DNA of 64,000 nt, taken from assembly GCA_027483535.1 (NCBI GenBank), contig JAIXUN010000001.1:165432-229431 (forward strand). The letters run 5' to 3'. The notes under the pieces are model-generated. The model worked only from the letters and a program-made list of their open reading frames with translations. It was not told the origin of the DNA and did not search any database. Positions within the stretch are counted from its first letter, which is position 1; the number at the start of each line of letters is the position of its first letter. This DNA is from a bacterium (GTDB lineage: Bacteria; Armatimonadota; Fimbriimonadia; Fimbriimonadales; Fimbriimonadaceae). The position numbers were made by a program, and so were the translations under genes. Shown piece after piece: positions 51,193-60,622 of this stretch.

Positions 51193-52316
51193 GCTGGGGA
51201 AAGCGGAATGGCCGATTCCGACAACCTCCCCGTCCGTTTGGAGAATTTTCCTTTGTGCATCCCTGCCAATTGCCCGCATGCAGCGGCGATGTCGTGCCCC
51301 CGCTCTACCCGCTGCGTGACGTTTACTCCGGCATTTTCGAGAATGCCTCGGAAAGTTCGCACACGGTCAGAAGTAGGACGCTTGAACCCGTTGCCGGTAT
51401 CGACCCAGTTGAAGGGGATCAGATTCACCACGCAGGGCATGTTCCGAATGAGCGGGATGAGAGCTCTTGCCTGTTCGGGCGTGTCGTTGACCTCGTCGAT
51501 CAGGAGGTATTCGAAAGTCACCTTCCGACCCGTCTTTTTGGCGTACCGTCGCATCTCGTCGACTACCTCTTCCACGGGCCACTTGTGATTGACGGGCATC
51601 AGTCGGTCGCGAACTTCATTAAACGGGCTATGCAGCGAGAGCGCCAGGTGGATCGGTAATTCCAATTCGCCGAGTTTGCGGATCTGTGGAACCAGTCCCA
51701 CGGTGCTGATGGTGAGGTGCCTGTAGCTGAGTCCAACTTCGTCATGGAGCAGAGTGAGCGTTTTCACGACCGAATCGAAGTTCAGTAGGGGCTCGCCCAT
51801 TCCCATGAAAACAACATGCGAGATGCGCCGATCGGTGAGGCTTTGCAAAAGCAGATATTGGCCAACAATCTCCCCGGGGGTTAGGTTGCGGTCGAAACCG
51901 CCTAGTCCGGTCGCGCAGAAAGTGCATCCCATGGGGCAGCCGACTTGGCTGGAGATGCAGCAACTCACCCGGTCTTCGTAGGGGAGGAGAACACACTCGT
52001 AAACCTGTTGGTCTCCGTTGTGAACGAGAAGTTTATCTACCCCGTCGGTGGATTTTCGGTGGTCGGCAACGTGCAGCGGCGATAGCCTGCAAGTGCGGTC
52101 GAGCTCGTCTCGCAGGGCTTGCGGGAGGTCGCCCATGTTGGCGATGGATTGCTCGGCGCGGCGGTAAAGGTGCCAAGCCAGTTGCTTCGATCGGAGTTTG
52201 GGATTGAGCCCTGCAGGGACAACCGACTGAAGCTCTTCCCGGGTCAGACCGACAAGCGAGGGGCGAGCGTTGGATTCGAACGGCATTGGCTGGTTAACGG
52301 AATCGTTCGTCTCCAT
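51189..52316 (-). CDS. rlmN: 23S rRNA (adenine-C2) methyltransferase RlmN
   Basis: 375 residues. Radical SAM motif CPMGCTFCATG (CxxxCxxC), the GMGEPLLN motif, and the C-terminal Cys in the CGQLAG region (needed for the methylation cycle). RlmN methylates A2503 of 23S rRNA and A37 of some tRNAs. It heads the Lpt operon through a TTGA overlap. TAAACT (52325-52330) 8 bases before ATG 52316 is a likely -10. Confidence 0.96.
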   Translation of the reverse strand: METNDSVNQPMPFESNARPSLVGLTREELQSVVPAGLNPKLRSKQLAWHLYRRAEQSIANMGDLPQALRDELDRTCRLSPLHVADHRKSTDGVDKLLVHNGDQQVYECVLLPYEDRVSCCISSQVGCPMGCTFCATGLGGFDRNLTPGEIVGQYLLLQSLTDRRISHVVFMGMGEPLLNFDSVVKTLTLLHDEVGLSYRHLTISTVGLVPQIRKLGELELPIHLALSLHSPFNEVRDRLMPVNHKWPVEEVVDEMRRYAKKTGRKVTFEYLLIDEVNDTPEQARALIPLIRNMPCVVNLIPFNWVDTGNGFKRPTSDRVRTFRGILENAGVNVTQRVERGHDIAAACGQLAGMHKGKFSKRTGRLSESAIPLSPA

Positions 52317-52324
52317 GAATCTTC

Positions 52325-52330
52325 AGTTTA
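52325..52330 (-). promoter_or_regulatory. -10 box of the rlmN-lpt operon
   Basis: TAAACT on the minus strand, 8 bases before ATG 52316; leader of about one base. Confidence 0.4.
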
Positions 52331-52405
52331 CTCGCGACTGGAATATCCCGGTTAATTACTAGAACCGCGTAGATACGCAAGGGTTCCGGTAGTCAGCCGT
52401 TGGTA

Positions 52406-52411
52406 TAGTTC
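52406..52411 (+). promoter_or_regulatory. Putative -10 box of the first acyltransferase gene
   Basis: TATAGT upstream of the acyltransferase at 52516 (about 105 bases before that ATG, 51 before the alternative GTG at 52462). Confidence 0.35.
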
Positions 52412-52515
52412 TTGCAGGATCTCTTTGAAGAGGGTCCAACGAGACTATCACTCGATGCTGCGTGGATTCTCAATCTAACTTTTTTGCTTGCTTGGATTCC
52501 CATCCTCGTCTCGAG

Positions 52516-53679
52516 ATGCCGAACGATACTCAACCCGAAGTTTCACCTCAATCAACTGAATCGAAGAAGCCGCGGGAACACTATCCGCTGCTTACTTCTA
52601 TTCGGTTCTTTGCTGCGTTTGGCATCGTCATCCATCACTTCGGTGGAAGCATTGCGAATCTAGCCGGGGCACGTGGAGCACCACTCGTAGGAGCGTTCGG
52701 TGCAGGCGTAAAGTTCTTCTTTGTCTTAAGCGGATTTATTCTCACGTACTCCTATTACGAGAAGTATCATAAAACCGACTGGCACCGATCTTCCAGCCAA
52801 CTTAAGGCTTATTATCGCAGTCGCTTTTTCCGGGTCTATCCTATTTACTTATTCGCTCTTACGGTTTCCATTCCACAAATTATTAGGAATGCACCCACGT
52901 ACGGAGCCAAGCTCTCCGCATTCGACTGGAGCGTTTTTGGGATATCGAAGATAACTCTTACTCAGGCATGGCTGCCTGTCCTCGGAAACAATCCGCCGAT
53001 GCTGAACGCGGCGTGGTCGCTCTCTTGCGAGGCTTTCTTCTATCTTCTCTTCCCGTTCTTCTTCGCCGCGCTGGATCGCAGCAAGCTAGTGACGCTTTGG
53101 ATCGTTCTCGTTGGCGCGTCGCTATTTCCCTTTACGGTCGACCCACTCTATGCGGCAAATCCGGAAGGCATCGGCGGGCTTTTCAACGACTGGTTCCCTC
53201 CTTTCCGGACGGGTGAGTTTGTCTTGGGAATGACGGCCGCCTTTTTGGCGAAAAGGCTCGGCGGCTTCCATCCGAATTGGAATCGATGGCTGGCATGGCT
53301 TGCGGTTCCGGCGATGTGGGTCGCCTTTGGCTACGAACTCATCCCGGTTCGGCGGTTGGATGACGCGCTGGATTTGCTCATCGTTGCGACGGTTCTAGTT
53401 TCTTGGCTGAAGCCTGGACCCGTGCTGACCAAAGCTTTCGGAACCCCGTTCTGGACAACGCTCGGAGCGGCAAGCTACGCGCTTTACCTTCTGCACGGTC
53501 CGGTTTTCGGCTACCTCACCAAGGGCAAAACGCCTCTTACTGAAACCCTGATCCGAACAAATCTCGGCGCGTTTATCGTCTACTCGCTCCTCGCGATCGG
53601 CGTCTCCATCCTCGCCTACCGATTTGTCGAAGAACCAATGAACCAGAGATTCCGCGCGGCAAAGCCAAAGGCGAGCTAG
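52516..53679 (+). CDS. Acyltransferase 3 family membrane protein
   Basis: 387 residues from ATG 52516; an in-frame GTG at 52462 would add 18 residues. About ten hydrophobic helices. The family motifs are SIRFFAAFGIVIHHF near the N-terminus (with the catalytic His) and YALYLLHGPVF plus the ending RFVEEPMN. OafA/Wzy-type enzymes O-acetylate surface polysaccharides. It is convergent with a second acyltransferase. Confidence 0.85.
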   Translation: MPNDTQPEVSPQSTESKKPREHYPLLTSIRFFAAFGIVIHHFGGSIANLAGARGAPLVGAFGAGVKFFFVLSGFILTYSYYEKYHKTDWHRSSSQLKAYYRSRFFRVYPIYLFALTVSIPQIIRNAPTYGAKLSAFDWSVFGISKITLTQAWLPVLGNNPPMLNAAWSLSCEAFFYLLFPFFFAALDRSKLVTLWIVLVGASLFPFTVDPLYAANPEGIGGLFNDWFPPFRTGEFVLGMTAAFLAKRLGGFHPNWNRWLAWLAVPAMWVAFGYELIPVRRLDDALDLLIVATVLVSWLKPGPVLTKAFGTPFWTTLGAASYALYLLHGPVFGYLTKGKTPLTETLIRTNLGAFIVYSLLAIGVSILAYRFVEEPMNQRFRAAKPKAS

Positions 53680-53705
53680 ATCTTCACTGGATGTTGGTAG
53701 CCGGA

Positions 53706-54848
53706 CTAGGCAGCGGTTGCGGCTGGCTTTCGTTTTAGAAACTTCTTGCCAAGGGCAATACCCGGCTGTTCGATGAATCGGTAGAACAAGGCCGACAGCC
53801 CGAGAGCAATTCCGATTTGAAGTGCGAAGCACACAATGGGAACCTGCTTCAGCCCCGGCACCAAGACTGGAAGCAGCATGGCTTGAGCGTGCAGCAAATA
53901 AAGACTGTACGAAATTTGACCGAGCCACACCAAAACCTTGGGCATCGGGCGTGACTTCCAGAGAATTCCCACCACGAACAACGCTCCGGCAATCAGCGCA
54001 CTTGTGACCTCATTGATCAAGGTTGCGGGAAAATCTACTTCCACCACGGGCGATCGCAGTCCGCGGTTGATTATGAGGGTCGTCGAGATCAAACCTACGA
54101 GTGCGGTTCCCCAGCGCACGCCCGTTTTCTTGGTCATCTGACCGTGCATCACACGGAAGATGACAAGTCCGATGACGGCAAACCAGAGCAACATTGGACC
54201 AACGTAAGGACCACTCAAGCCCGCTTTCAAAGGTCGATAGATGGCGGGCAAGAAGCCGACGACGAACGAAAGGCCGGCAACGAACCACATATTGTTGAGC
54301 CGCTTGAATGCAAAAAGGGCGGCGCAACCAATGTAGATCATCCACTCGAAACCGAGCGTCCACGCAACCGGGTTGATGTCATGGGCATCAAACTTCACTC
54401 CCGGAATCTTGTCTTGGAAGAAGAATTGGAGAAGAGAAAAGTTGACCAACCAGGTACGCCAATCGTCTGGCAGCGGCTTATCACCAAGCATTCCACTGGT
54501 GTCGTAGGCGTTGCGCAGGACGAAGAAGCCGATCAGGAAGATCAGCATCGACGCGAGGTAGGCAGGATAAAGGCGGAAGATCCGTGAGACCCAGAAAGCC
54601 TTGAGATCGCCACGGCGCTCGATACTCATTGGAATAACGAATCCGCTGACGATGAAGAACGCGACCACGCCCGCTCGTCCTAGGTTGACGTAAGGGCTTA
54701 CCGCGAGGGCGGTCGAACGGAACAACTGCTCCGAATAGTGCTGAATGAGAACGATAAAGGCAGCAACACCGCGAATGGCGTCTAAGAACTCAAGACGAAC
54801 CCCTTCCGATTTTTTGCTTGTGACCTGACTTCCCTTTTCATCACTCAT
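53706..54848 (-). CDS. Acyltransferase 3 family membrane protein
   Basis: 380 residues from ATG 54848 (GGGGG upstream). LEFLDAIRGVAAFIVLIQHY carries the catalytic His; SYSLYLLHAQAM and RFIEQPGI are the later family motifs. About ten membrane helices. It is clearly a paralogue of, but not a duplicate of, the gene at 52516. Likely O-acetylates an envelope polysaccharide. Confidence 0.86.
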   Translation of the reverse strand: MSDEKGSQVTSKKSEGVRLEFLDAIRGVAAFIVLIQHYSEQLFRSTALAVSPYVNLGRAGVVAFFIVSGFVIPMSIERRGDLKAFWVSRIFRLYPAYLASMLIFLIGFFVLRNAYDTSGMLGDKPLPDDWRTWLVNFSLLQFFFQDKIPGVKFDAHDINPVAWTLGFEWMIYIGCAALFAFKRLNNMWFVAGLSFVVGFLPAIYRPLKAGLSGPYVGPMLLWFAVIGLVIFRVMHGQMTKKTGVRWGTALVGLISTTLIINRGLRSPVVEVDFPATLINEVTSALIAGALFVVGILWKSRPMPKVLVWLGQISYSLYLLHAQAMLLPVLVPGLKQVPIVCFALQIGIALGLSALFYRFIEQPGIALGKKFLKRKPAATAA

Positions 54849-54940
54849 TCAAACCCCCAAAAGCTCGACGAGCAATCCCGGAGCCAATCTCATTGTCGGA
54901 TGTTGGGCGTACCTTTTCAACCTTTATCGCCGGTTGGGAG

Positions 54941-57019
54941 TTACTCAACGCCGTTCTCCGCCTTGACGTGCGCCAGGGCTTCCCAGAAGTCGTCGAATCG
55001 ACGCATGTCGGTAGGGAGATTTTCTAGGATCGTCTCGCCGTACCGCTTGGTGCGAACTCGTGGATCGAGCACGGCAACCACTCCCCAATCTCGGGTGGAT
55101 CGAATCAACCGTCCTGCGCCCTGCCGCATCATCATTTTTGCGTTCGGGAGGGTGTGCACTTGGAACGGGTCCAGTTCTTGCTTCGCTAGATACGCAAGGC
55201 GGCCAAGTTGAGCGGGTTCGGTTGGGACCTCGAACGGAATTCTCACCAGCACCGTGCAGATGAGGGTTTCGCCGGGAGCGTCGAAACCGGTCCAGAACGA
55301 TCGAAGGGCAAAAAGCGAAGTTCTTGGATCCTTTCGGAATCGCTCGCCAAGATCACCCGCGCCCGATCTTGGTTGAACGAGGATCGGATAATCCGGCCCC
55401 ATGTCGAGCATCCCTCGAACCGCTTCCATCTCTTTGCGAGAGTGGAAGAGCACCAGCGTTCGACCTTCGCAAGCTTCCAAAATGACCCGTAACTCTTGCG
55501 CGATTGCGTAGTGATACGTCGGTTCCTCTTTGTTCTGCCGTGCCAAGGTGGGGTCGGGAATCCGCCCGGCCTTGGGCAAGTAAAGAGCCGCCTGAATTCG
55601 GAAATCGTAGGGCGAGGGAAGGATCTCTTCAAACATGGGATCGACACCCGTTGTTCGCTTGTAGTGATCAAAAGCTCCGTCAACTGCGAGCGTTGCCGAA
55701 AGCGATGCCGTGGGGACCCTATTCCAAAGAATCTCCTTCAGAGGCTCGGCGACATCGACCACGTCCGAACGGACTCGGGGTTCGTAAACCGCACCCTGAC
55801 CTTCTCGGTACATGCCTTGAAACTGCCCAACGTGACTGATCGATGCGCCTTGCGGTTCCAAAAGATGCCCCGAATAGGAACCGTACTCTCGGAGGAAGGA
55901 GAGGGTCATTTGCGCCGACTCGTACGCCATTCGGTGACTCTCCGGCTTCTCGTCTCGCAGGCGGGCGAGAATGTCGTCGTACCGCTTGGTCACCGCTTGA
56001 CAAGCGTCTCGAACGGATACGGCGAGCGACTCAATCGCGATCCGCTCATCTTGAACGAGCAAAGCTTTAAGGGCCGGATGGTCCAAGATTTCGCCCGGAC
56101 TCGCGGCTACCAGCTTGGAGTCGCGAACTTGCCGACCAAGGCTTGCAAGCTGAGATTGACAACCGTCAACCAGAGTTCGAAATCTCTCGCCCGTGGACTG
56201 GAGTTCTGCTTGAAGACCGGTTCGATTCAGGTAATTCGAAAGCGTCTTCTCGAGCCGAATCGACATCGCAGAGAGCATCGCCAGCTTGGAGGAGGTGATC
56301 TCAAACTCAAGCGCATTCACGGCCGCGCCAGGAAGGTCGTGCGCCTCGTCAATGATCGCGAAATCGACCTTGCCGAGCAACCCCTCGCCCTCTTCGTCGA
56401 CATTGGCAACGATGGCGTCTTGGAGCAAGAACGCATGGTTCGTGATGATGACCTGCGCATCTTCGGCTCGCTTGCGAGCCTGATAGTAGTAGCAGTCATC
56501 GTACATCGGGCAGGCCCGGGCGGGGCAAACCGATGGCGTAGCAATTTTGGGCCAAACGCGAGCCTCTACGTCTTTCCTCGAGAAGGCGAATCGTCGAAAC
56601 TCGCTTTCGATGCCGAGGTTGGCGTACTCCTGGAAAGCTTCTCGGTGCGAGGGCAACTCGTCTTCTAGGTTGACGAGGCAGGCGTAGCGTTGTCGCCCGA
56701 TCATGAAAGCGATCTTCGGGGAATCGTCAAAGAGTGAAAGGGCGAACGGAAGGTCCTTGCGCCAGTACTGTTCGGCAAGAACGTTGGTGTACGTAGCCAC
56801 GACCGTTCGCTTGCCCGATTCGAGCGCGTTGGCGATAGCGGGAAGCAGAGCCGCGAAGGACTTTCCCAGACCGGTGGGTGCCTCAAACACCCCAGTCGCC
56901 CCCGATTCGATCATGTCCGAGATCAGCAATGCAAGCTGAATCTGGTGGGGACGGCTTTCGAAGCCGTTTTGGCGGTTCAGCCGATCGAATGCTTCTTGAA
57001 TCCGATCGGCTGCGCTCAC
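54941..57019 (-). CDS. DinG/XPD-family Fe-S DNA helicase
   Basis: 692 residues from GTG 57019. Walker A APTGLGKS (about 46-53), the Fe-S cysteines (one in RYACLVN, the rest in CPARACPMYDDC), Walker B IIDEAHDL, and the helicase VI motif MRQGAGRLIRST. DinG-type helicases unwind D-loops, R-loops or forked DNA. It starts 9 bases after the UPF0173 gene and is likely cotranscribed with it. Confidence 0.92.
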   Translation of the reverse strand: MSAADRIQEAFDRLNRQNGFESRPHQIQLALLISDMIESGATGVFEAPTGLGKSFAALLPAIANALESGKRTVVATYTNVLAEQYWRKDLPFALSLFDDSPKIAFMIGRQRYACLVNLEDELPSHREAFQEYANLGIESEFRRFAFSRKDVEARVWPKIATPSVCPARACPMYDDCYYYQARKRAEDAQVIITNHAFLLQDAIVANVDEEGEGLLGKVDFAIIDEAHDLPGAAVNALEFEITSSKLAMLSAMSIRLEKTLSNYLNRTGLQAELQSTGERFRTLVDGCQSQLASLGRQVRDSKLVAASPGEILDHPALKALLVQDERIAIESLAVSVRDACQAVTKRYDDILARLRDEKPESHRMAYESAQMTLSFLREYGSYSGHLLEPQGASISHVGQFQGMYREGQGAVYEPRVRSDVVDVAEPLKEILWNRVPTASLSATLAVDGAFDHYKRTTGVDPMFEEILPSPYDFRIQAALYLPKAGRIPDPTLARQNKEEPTYHYAIAQELRVILEACEGRTLVLFHSRKEMEAVRGMLDMGPDYPILVQPRSGAGDLGERFRKDPRTSLFALRSFWTGFDAPGETLICTVLVRIPFEVPTEPAQLGRLAYLAKQELDPFQVHTLPNAKMMMRQGAGRLIRSTRDWGVVAVLDPRVRTKRYGETILENLPTDMRRFDDFWEALAHVKAENGVE

Positions 57020-57028
57020 CTTGGGGTT

Positions 57029-57733
57029 TTACCCGCCGAATTCGAACGAGTCGCCGGGGTGGAGTTCGTGGACACCGATTCCGGTCCCCTCGAGCCCTTG
57101 TTCAAGCGTCTCCACCGACTGCGTGAGAATCGGGAAAGTCTTGAAGTGAATAGGCACGACCGTTTTCGGGTGGATGAGTTTGGCGGCATCTGCGGCCTCT
57201 TCAGACCCCATGGTGAACCAGTCTCCTACGGGAAGAAAGGCGACATCTGGCTTGTACCGATCTCCAATCAGTTTCATGTCGCTGAACAGTGCGGTGTCTC
57301 CCGCGTGGTAGGCGGTGCCAGAGGCAGTTCGCACCACGACTCCCGCCGCTTCGCCCGCGTAGAGCGTTCCTCGGGTTGGAGAATCGTACGAGTTGGAGTG
57401 CATGGCGTGCGTGAGCGTGATCTTGAACGGGCCGACCTCGACGGTGCCGCCCTTGTTCATCTGAATCACCTTATCTTCCGGGACTCCCTCTTGAACCATG
57501 ATTGCCCCGAGTTCCCAGGTCGCCACTAAGGTCGCGCCCGTAAGTTTTTGTACTCGCACCGCGTCCGAGGCGTGGTCGCCGTGACCGTGGGTCAAGACGA
57601 TGACGTCAATTTTGGTCGGGTTGGTCCATGCCTCGGGGCAAGAAGGGTTTCCTTGCAGCCAGGGGTCGATGGCGAGAACGGATTCTCCCTCTTGGAGAAC
57701 GATGGCGGAATGTCCGAGGAAGGTCGCTTTCAT
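57029..57733 (-). CDS. UPF0173 metallo-beta-lactamase-fold hydrolase
   Basis: 234 residues. HGHGDHASDAV carries the metal-binding HxHxDH motif; GDTALFSDMKLIG and VPIHFKTFP are further metal and fold motifs. UPF0173 proteins are uncharacterised hydrolases. A TAGAAT box lies 14 bases before the ATG on the minus strand. Divergent from the CotH operon. Confidence 0.9.
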   Translation of the reverse strand: MKATFLGHSAIVLQEGESVLAIDPWLQGNPSCPEAWTNPTKIDVIVLTHGHGDHASDAVRVQKLTGATLVATWELGAIMVQEGVPEDKVIQMNKGGTVEVGPFKITLTHAMHSNSYDSPTRGTLYAGEAAGVVVRTASGTAYHAGDTALFSDMKLIGDRYKPDVAFLPVGDWFTMGSEEAADAAKLIHPKTVVPIHFKTFPILTQSVETLEQGLEGTGIGVHELHPGDSFEFGG

Positions 57734-57866
57734 GGTTTCAACTGTGATTCTACGGGGAGTGAGAGATAGGAGCGTGCCTGGTCTTCACGGATTTTTTCAC
57801 GCTTCATTTCATCTTCATGCGGCTACGTTAAAACAATCCTCGAATCCTTAACTTTCGAGGGAAGCC

Positions 57867-59876
57867 ATGAAGACACGACTATCCATCTCTGCGTTCAGCA
57901 TCGTCGCTCTGTCGGCCGCACTGCCGTCTCTTTCGGACGCGCAGTTTGATTCTGGCGGACAAGGTGGTCGACCTGGCCAGTTCGGCCAGGGTGGACCGAT
58001 GGGCGGTCCGATGGGTGGGCCGGGGGGCATGGGTCCCAATCGGGAAGACCTCAAGATTCTTGATCGGTTCGACACGAACAAGGACAAGATGCTCGACAAG
58101 ACGGAGCGCTCTACTGCTCGGGCTTATCTCAAGCAGAATCGGCCTCAGGGTGGCGGGCGACGACCGGGAGGTCCAGGCGGTCCGGGCGGGTTTGGACCAG
58201 GCGGAATAGGACCGGGCGGCATGGGTCCTGGCGGTCCTGGTGGGCCTGGAGGAATGGGAGGACCGGGAGGTATGGGTCCGGGAGGACCGGGAGGTCCGGG
58301 CGGCCCTGGAGGGCGGATGGTTGCCGGGACACCCGGACCCAAGGTTTCCAAGTTAGCCGCCAAGGCATATCCCGGGAAAGATCTCTACGATTCCGGCACC
58401 TTGAGGACGATCTTCATCGACTTCGAGAACAAAGATTGGGAGTCGGAACTAGAAGACTTCCACAACACGGACGTGGATGTTCCCGCCACCGTCACACTCG
58501 ATGGCGTTGAGCTGAAGAACGTTGGACTACGGTTCCGGGGCAACTCCTCTTACATGATGGTTCCCGCTGGAAACAAGAGGTCGCTCAACCTTTCCGTCGA
58601 CATGGTGGATTCCAAGCAACGAGCGCTTGGCTACAAGACTCTCAACCTGCTCAATTCCAACTCGGACCCTTCGTTCATGAGTTCGTCTTTGTACGCGAAA
58701 CTCGCCGAGCGTTGGCTACCTACGCCTCGGAGCAACTTTATGAAGGTGGTTATCAACGGCGAAAGTTGGGGCATCTACGTGAACGTTGAGCAGTTCAACA
58801 ACGACTTCGTTGCACGTAACTTTGGAGCCAAGAAATCAGAGACGGAGAAGGTCGACAAGGATGCCAAGGAGCCGAAAGGCGCTCGGTGGAAGGTCCCCGG
58901 AAGCCCGATGGCAGACGGTGGTTTGCGATTTCTCGGTGATGACGTTCAGCCGTACAAGCAGCGGTTTGAAATCAAGAGCAAGGATCGACCGGAGGACTGG
59001 AAGGCGCTGGTCAACCTTTGCAAGGTGCTGAACACCACTCCGGATGACAAGTTGGTCTCGGCTCTTGCTCCGATTCTAGACATTGAAGGCACCCTCCGAT
59101 TCCTGGCGATCGACATCGTCTCGATGAACAGCGACGGATACTGGACCCGCGCCAGCGACTTCAGCCTCTACCTTGATCCTTCTGGAAAGTTTCACGTGAT
59201 TCCTCAAGACATCAATGAGGCGTTTCGAAGCGAGGGCGGTCTCGGTGGCCCCGGCATGGGTCGCCCCGGTGGACCCGGAGGTTTCGGACCAGGTGGTTTC
59301 GGGCCCGGCGGGCCTGGTGGGCCAGGTGGTTTCGGGCCGGGCGATGAAACCCCGAGCCAGGGCGGATTCGGTCCGCAGGGTGCTCAAGGCGGTTTTGGAC
59401 CGGGAGGTCCCGGTGGTCCCGGTGGACCTGGCCAATTTGGACCGGGCCAGTTTGGAGCAGGGCAAGGCATGGGCCAGCGTGGCAATCCGTTCGAACTCGA
59501 TCCGCTTATCGGGCTCACCGATGCCCGAAAGCCACTTCGAGCCCGACTTCTTGCGATCCCGGCTCTGAAAAAGCGCTATCTGGAAATCGTGCGAGAAATG
59601 GCGGCCAAAGATCTCGACTGGGCAAACATCGGACCTTTCATCGAAGCCAATCGTAAGTTGCTCGACGCCGAGATCAAGGCGGACACCCGGAAGAACAGCA
59701 CCTACGAGGCGTTCGTAGCCGCTCTTTCCAGTCAAGCCCCTGCTACACCCGCTTCGACCCAACCGGGCCAAATGCGGCGGGAGCAATCGCTGAAGAGCTT
59801 CTTCCAAATCCGACGCAACTACCTGTTGAACTACAAAGAAGGCGCTAATCCTGCTCGGCAAGGAGGACGACAATGA
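57867..59876 (+). CDS. Secreted CotH-family atypical kinase with Gly/Pro-rich linkers
   Basis: 669 residues; GAGGGA upstream of ATG 57867. Signal peptide ends SDAQ. Residues about 30-50 and 90-155 are collagen-like GPGG repeats, with an EF-hand-like loop between them (DTNKDKMLDKTE). The CotH kinase domain starts about 160: VGLRFRGNSSYMM, the VVINGESWGIYVNVEQ core, then the metal-binding IPQDINEAF; a second GPGG stretch (about 455-535) interrupts its C-terminal part. CotH phosphorylates Bacillus spore coat proteins; homologues in Gram-negative bacteria often stand beside VTC and DUF4956 genes, as here. Confidence 0.87.
   Translation: MKTRLSISAFSIVALSAALPSLSDAQFDSGGQGGRPGQFGQGGPMGGPMGGPGGMGPNREDLKILDRFDTNKDKMLDKTERSTARAYLKQNRPQGGGRRPGGPGGPGGFGPGGIGPGGMGPGGPGGPGGMGGPGGMGPGGPGGPGGPGGRMVAGTPGPKVSKLAAKAYPGKDLYDSGTLRTIFIDFENKDWESELEDFHNTDVDVPATVTLDGVELKNVGLRFRGNSSYMMVPAGNKRSLNLSVDMVDSKQRALGYKTLNLLNSNSDPSFMSSSLYAKLAERWLPTPRSNFMKVVINGESWGIYVNVEQFNNDFVARNFGAKKSETEKVDKDAKEPKGARWKVPGSPMADGGLRFLGDDVQPYKQRFEIKSKDRPEDWKALVNLCKVLNTTPDDKLVSALAPILDIEGTLRFLAIDIVSMNSDGYWTRASDFSLYLDPSGKFHVIPQDINEAFRSEGGLGGPGMGRPGGPGGFGPGGFGPGGPGGPGGFGPGDETPSQGGFGPQGAQGGFGPGGPGGPGGPGQFGPGQFGAGQGMGQRGNPFELDPLIGLTDARKPLRARLLAIPALKKRYLEIVREMAAKDLDWANIGPFIEANRKLLDAEIKADTRKNSTYEAFVAALSSQAPATPASTQPGQMRREQSLKSFFQIRRNYLLNYKEGANPARQGGRQ
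58140..58330 (+). repeat. GPGG-coding low-complexity repeat (first tract)
   Basis: Imperfect short-period tandem repeats of GGxCCxGGx units encode Gly-Pro-Gly-Gly. Encoding is varied at third positions, so it is selected at protein level rather than freshly expanded. Confidence 0.8.
59235..59475 (+). repeat. GPGG-coding low-complexity repeat (second tract)
   Basis: A second Gly/Pro-rich tract in the same gene, inside the kinase region, including GFGPGGPGGPG blocks. Confidence 0.78.
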
Positions 59877-60622
59877 TCGTTCCGGTAAGTCCGTCGCTCA
59901 CTTCGGGCGGAAAATGGTCCAACGAAGTCAAGTTTGTCGTTCCGCAAGAAGTTGTTCCGCAGATCCTAGAATGGGTTCGGGGGCAGATGTCCCCTGACCC
60001 GCACGGTCAGGTTGATCTCGACGGTGCGTATCTCGTGCGGACTCTGTATCTGGACACCGCAAACCAAGATGTTCTGAAGAAGTCGAAAGGCTATCGGGTG
60101 AACAAGTATCGGATTCGACGGTATGGCTGCGATTCTGGGTTGCACCTGGAGTGCAAGCGGAAGATCAAGGACCGTGTTTCGAAGGATCGAGTCACGGTTT
60201 CGGGACTCGCTCTCTTGCACCTGGTCGAAGAGAGCAAAGGAGGCGACAAATCCTTTGAACCAACGTCGTTCTGGGATGCGGTTTCCTACCGAAAGCTCGC
60301 CCCTGCTACGTTGGTGGAGTACAAACGGTACGCCTTCTTTGGGATCGACTCCGGCAACACGGTGCGACTGACCATCGACGTCGACATCGTTACCCAGCGA
60401 CACGATGAATGGTCCGTCCCGAGCATTGACGACCCAACCGAAGTCTCACAAGATGCGGTGATCGAGATCAAATTCCCGTCGCTTCTGCCCAACATGTTTC
60501 GGGAGTTCCTGCTTCGATTCGGCTTAACACCTGTCGGGTTTAGCAAGTACCGCTCGGCCATGCTCACCGGCGCTGCGCCGGATTCCATTGAGGATAAGGA
60601 GGGAGGATGCTCGAGTTCCTAA
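59873..60622 (+). CDS. VTC-domain polyphosphate polymerase-like protein
   Basis: 249 residues; ATG 59873 overlaps the CotH stop (ATGA). VTC domain features: TLYLDTANQDVL, KYRIRRYG, LECKRKIKDRVSKDR and VEIKF strands, with the Arg/Lys/Glu residues of the tunnel that makes polyphosphate from ATP in yeast VTC4. In bacteria its product is not certain. Coupled to CotH and DUF4956. Confidence 0.85.
   Translation: MIVPVSPSLTSGGKWSNEVKFVVPQEVVPQILEWVRGQMSPDPHGQVDLDGAYLVRTLYLDTANQDVLKKSKGYRVNKYRIRRYGCDSGLHLECKRKIKDRVSKDRVTVSGLALLHLVEESKGGDKSFEPTSFWDAVSYRKLAPATLVEYKRYAFFGIDSGNTVRLTIDVDIVTQRHDEWSVPSIDDPTEVSQDAVIEIKFPSLLPNMFREFLLRFGLTPVGFSKYRSAMLTGAAPDSIEDKEGGCSSS

Noticed and set aside
55496-56668. A 390-codon open frame antisense to the DinG-type helicase
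   Set aside because: No motif, signal or promoter; the opposite strand encodes an unmistakable helicase.
58140-58330. Repeat tract considered as a CRISPR array or minisatellite
   Set aside because: The unit is short and irregular, encodes GPGG in frame and is inside the CotH gene; there are no spacers or cas genes.
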